From an archaeon (GTDB lineage: Archaea > EX4484-52 > WAPT01): a DNA stretch of 41,573 bases. Location of the stretch: positions 1 to 41,573 of the forward strand of contig JAPDKB010000006.1 of the NCBI GenBank assembly GCA_029258795.1. Direction: 5' to 3'. This document shows, piece by piece, positions 38,951-41,573 of this stretch. A program made the position numbers and the translations under genes. The first letter of the stretch is position 1. Every line of letters starts with the position of its first letter. The notes beneath the pieces are model-generated. The model was not told where the DNA came from. It saw only the letters and a program-made list of their open reading frames with translations, and made no database searches.

Positions 38951-40710
38951 GTGAAAGATTTAAAAAAATGGCCGAGGGAATAAAAGAAATTTTAAGGGAT
39001 AAGGCATTACGAGATATTTTTAAGGATGTATTAAAAGAGAAGAGAAAAAACTTGGATGATACTGTATTTGAAAAAGTGTATAAGGAATTATACTCTACTT
39101 TGGAACTTCTCGGCGATGAAGATATCTTGAGTGAAATCTTTGATGAAGAAGTGGTGAGCCGGTTTATGGATATAGTGATTAAACGAGTAAAAAATACTAC
39201 TTTACAATCATCAGAGATTGATTTTATTGATGAATACGATACAAAAATTTTATGTAATGAAAAAATTATTGAAGGGAAGGATTTTCTGGCTAAGAAATAT
39301 GACCTTTTTATAGAGACTTTTAAATCATTTATTATAAAAGAGTTGATATCTAAGATTTTTACTCTGTCACAATCTCCTGGAGCGAAAAAGTTTATTACTA
39401 ATAAGCCATTACTTGAAATACTTTATTTTGTCACATTATACTTATATTCTTTAGACAAAGTAGATTTACTAAAGAAACACAAAAATCTATATGAGTATGT
39501 TTTATTTGAACATTTTATTCTTTCTAAAAGGCTAACAGATAATAAAATAGAAAACGATGTAGCAATAATTATTTCCATCTTGTGGATTTTGTTACATAAA
39601 GAAATCGACTTAAACTTAAATGGTAATGTGGATTTACGACAAGACGGATACAGAGAGCGTACAAGATTTTCTATAAAGGCATTGCTTTCTCAGATTTTTT
39701 CTAAAGTTTTGCGGATGGAAGAAGAAAAGATAATCTATTACCTGACAAAACTCGTTGATTTGAATCTCTTATATAAATTTCTTGATGGACTGGAAAAATT
39801 TGAAATTAATGAGGAGATTAAAGAAAAATTTGCAAGATGCACGATTACGGTTTTAGAAAATATCAATACACAAAGCGCCATTTCAGATAGCCATATAGAA
39901 ATTCTTACTGATTTTCATAAATTTTTCTATAGTAAAGCAAGAGAAAAATATGAGTCTTTATTAAAAGCACTATGCGATAATAATAAATATAAACCTGTTT
40001 TTGAAAAAATCATATTAAACAATTTATTAAAAGAAGATGTCGAAATATTATGGGAAGAATCCCTGCTATTCTTACTGCGAACGAGTATTGGAAATAATTT
40101 ATTAAGTACAAAAACAATGAGAAAAGAAATAATAAAATTTTTGCAGCAAAGGGTACAGGAAATAAAAGGTCTTTTTGATGAAGAAGAGGAGCATTACATC
40201 TATTTAGTGATACAGGAATTAATAAAGAACTACAATGAAAATTTAAATTTAACATTTACAGGTTTTGGTACAAAACTATTAAAATATATTGAAGATTTTG
40301 TTATGTCTAAAACTACCACCGAAATGTGGCCTATAGTGGAGTTTGTACTTTCACATTTGGAAAATATTTTCAGCTCAAAGGATATTGAAAACTTTATTCA
40401 CCAATTTTTGGGTTTAATAACAGAAAAGTTCGACTCTTTAAACATACAGAATGTGAAACAAATATTAGAAAAAATTCAAAAATATATTTCCCGAAAAATC
40501 CTACAGGAATATTTACAAAAATTAGGAAGAAAACTGATCGCCCAAGAATTTCCTCGGGAAGGAATCAGACTTTTTAGAAAACTATTAGAAATTGCAAAAA
40601 GATTTAAAGATACTATAAATCTAAGGGGAAACCTGAAAACTTATCTGCAAAATCACCCTGAGGATGAGGAATGTCATAAACTTCTAAATATGCTGGAGAA
40701 AAAATCATGA
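38947..40710 (+). CDS. Large helical protein of unknown function, partner of the KAP NTPase
   Basis: A 587-residue protein, translationally coupled (ATGA) to both the KAP gene before and hsdS after. Composition is dominated by Lys, Glu, Leu, Ile and Phe, and nearly all of it looks alpha-helical, possibly as HEAT-like or TPR-like repeats (for example KNLDDTVFEKVYKELYSTLE, VEFVLSHLENIF, GRKLIAQEFPREGIRLFRKL). I see no catalytic motif, signal peptide or membrane segment. Local GC is low (20 of 60 bases at 39361-39420, against 29 of 60 at 12841-12900), suggesting acquisition from another source. It could be a sensor or scaffold for the KAP ATPase; this is inference. Confidence 0.75.
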   Translation: MSERFKKMAEGIKEILRDKALRDIFKDVLKEKRKNLDDTVFEKVYKELYSTLELLGDEDILSEIFDEEVVSRFMDIVIKRVKNTTLQSSEIDFIDEYDTKILCNEKIIEGKDFLAKKYDLFIETFKSFIIKELISKIFTLSQSPGAKKFITNKPLLEILYFVTLYLYSLDKVDLLKKHKNLYEYVLFEHFILSKRLTDNKIENDVAIIISILWILLHKEIDLNLNGNVDLRQDGYRERTRFSIKALLSQIFSKVLRMEEEKIIYYLTKLVDLNLLYKFLDGLEKFEINEEIKEKFARCTITVLENINTQSAISDSHIEILTDFHKFFYSKAREKYESLLKALCDNNKYKPVFEKIILNNLLKEDVEILWEESLLFLLRTSIGNNLLSTKTMRKEIIKFLQQRVQEIKGLFDEEEEHYIYLVIQELIKNYNENLNLTFTGFGTKLLKYIEDFVMSKTTTEMWPIVEFVLSHLENIFSSKDIENFIHQFLGLITEKFDSLNIQNVKQILEKIQKYISRKILQEYLQKLGRKLIAQEFPREGIRLFRKLLEIAKRFKDTINLRGNLKTYLQNHPEDEECHKLLNMLEKKS

Positions 40711-41573
40711 GGAATATGAGATTTGGGCCTTGGGAAAAGATAAAATTAGGAAAAATAATAGAAATTGTGAAAGGGAAAAAAGTTCGTCTTGTCTCTTGTC
40801 AACAGAATTTCGTTACCATGCCATATCTTACAACAGAGTATTTAAGAACCGGAACCCCTAATCAGTTTGTATTAAATCCTGAAGAAGGAATTATTGTGGA
40901 AAAGAAAGATATACTGCTACTATGGGACGGTTCTAATGCTGGTGAGTTTTTCTTATTCTCGGGTGAAAAAGGCATCTTATCTTCTACAATGTGCAAACTG
41001 CTTATTAAAGAAAAAGTCGAAAAGTTGTTTTTTTACTATCTTTTGAAATTTTATGTAGAAGGACGTTTAAAGTTACAAACAAAAGGTACAGGTATTCCCC
41101 ATGTGGATCGTAATACTTTTATGGAAATTCTCATCCCCCTTCCTCCTCTCCCTGAGCAAAAGAAAATTGCGGAGATACTGGGGGATGTGGATGAGGCGAT
41201 TGAGAAGGTGGAGAAGATTATTGAGAAAACGGAAAGAATTAAAAAAGGATTGATGCGCGAACTCCTGACCCGTGGAACAGGACATAAAGAGTTTAAAAAG
41301 ACAGAAATAGGAACGATACCGAAGGAGTGGAAGGTGGTGAGATTGGGGGAGGTGATAACCGATATTCTTACGGGAGCCACTCCTTTACGAACTGAAAGGA
41401 AATATTGGGTGAATGGGAAAATCCCTTGGTTGACAAATAATGAAGTGGAAGACAACAAAATCAATTATATTTACGACACACGAGAGAAAATTACTGATAT
41501 TGCTTTAAAAGAAACAAATGTAAAACTCATTCCCGAAAACTCCTTAATTCTTTCTCTTACTGCTTCGGTAGGA
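40707..41573 (+). CDS. hsdS: Type I restriction-modification specificity subunit HsdS (truncated by window end)
   Basis: An open frame of 289 codons runs off the window. It starts at ATG 40707, overlapping the previous stop. Target recognition domain 1 spans about residues 5-150 (PWEKIKLGKIIEIVKGKKV, VEKKDILLLWDGSNAGEFFL, GTGIPHVDRNTFMEILIPL), then the conserved region PLPPLPEQKKIAEILGDVDE with its coiled coil IEKVEKIIEKTERIKKGLMRELLTRG. Domain 2 begins at IGTIPKEWKVVRLGEV. This two-domain layout is classical HsdS. Domain 1 is AT-rich while the conserved region is GC-richer, a sign of domain exchange. It sets the DNA recognition sequence for HsdM. Confidence 0.93.
   Translation, partial: MRNMRFGPWEKIKLGKIIEIVKGKKVRLVSCQQNFVTMPYLTTEYLRTGTPNQFVLNPEEGIIVEKKDILLLWDGSNAGEFFLFSGEKGILSSTMCKLLIKEKVEKLFFYYLLKFYVEGRLKLQTKGTGIPHVDRNTFMEILIPLPPLPEQKKIAEILGDVDEAIEKVEKIIEKTERIKKGLMRELLTRGTGHKEFKKTEIGTIPKEWKVVRLGEVITDILTGATPLRTERKYWVNGKIPWLTNNEVEDNKINYIYDTREKITDIALKETNVKLIPENSLILSLTASVG

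Overview
The window reads as a piece of chromosome from a diderm (outer-membrane) bacterium, probably thermophilic and uncultured. It carries an LptD-like LPS transporter, a LolA-like carrier, a PilQ secretin and an LPS/polysaccharide cluster, all of which imply an outer membrane. Proteins are rich in Lys, Glu, Arg and Ile, genes are packed with 4-bp (ATGA) overlaps, and promoters are close to the sigma-70 consensus. No rRNA or tRNA gene is present, so the phylum cannot be fixed; a lineage such as the WOR-3/Hydrothermae-type candidate phyla is only a guess.

Layout. (1) 1-129: tail of a deoxycytidylate deaminase-like gene. (2) 173-9550: one tightly coupled nine-gene surface-polysaccharide operon (Wzz-like chain-length protein, DegT aminotransferase, three glycosyltransferases, FemAB-like acyltransferase, sulfotransferase, methyltransferase, Wzx-like flippase). 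(3) 9701-12360: a PEP-mutase/isocitrate-lyase superfamily lyase with both subunits of an aconitase-family hydro-lyase, from its own promoter. (4) 12417-22391: pilMNOPQ, ftsK, lolA-like, alr and lptD-like, a core cell-envelope block. (5) 22504-29602: HU with its terminator, then a small membrane protein, thiL, an AddB/AddA-type helicase-nuclease pair and a third small PD-(D/E)XK nuclease-like protein. (6) 29603-33319: accessory region with a minus-strand ArsR regulator plus NifX/NifB-like protein, a structured intergenic region, and an ABC half-transporter with a small membrane-anchored partner. (7) 33520-41573: a type I restriction-modification island whose hsdM and hsdS are separated by four extra genes: a DUF6036-like nucleotidyltransferase and a winged-helix partner (candidate toxin-antitoxin-like pair), then an AT-rich pair made of a membrane-inserted KAP P-loop NTPase and a large unrecognised helical protein. 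hsdS runs off the window and hsdR is not seen.

The most interesting points are the KAP/helical pair and the nucleotidyltransferase pair embedded in the restriction operon, with twin palindromes and repeats at their promoters; a repeated pattern of leaderless genes (near-consensus promoter with the -10 box 6-9 nt before the ATG and no Shine-Dalgarno); and the small nuclease coupled to addAB. All functional statements rest on motif reading by eye; no database search was possible.
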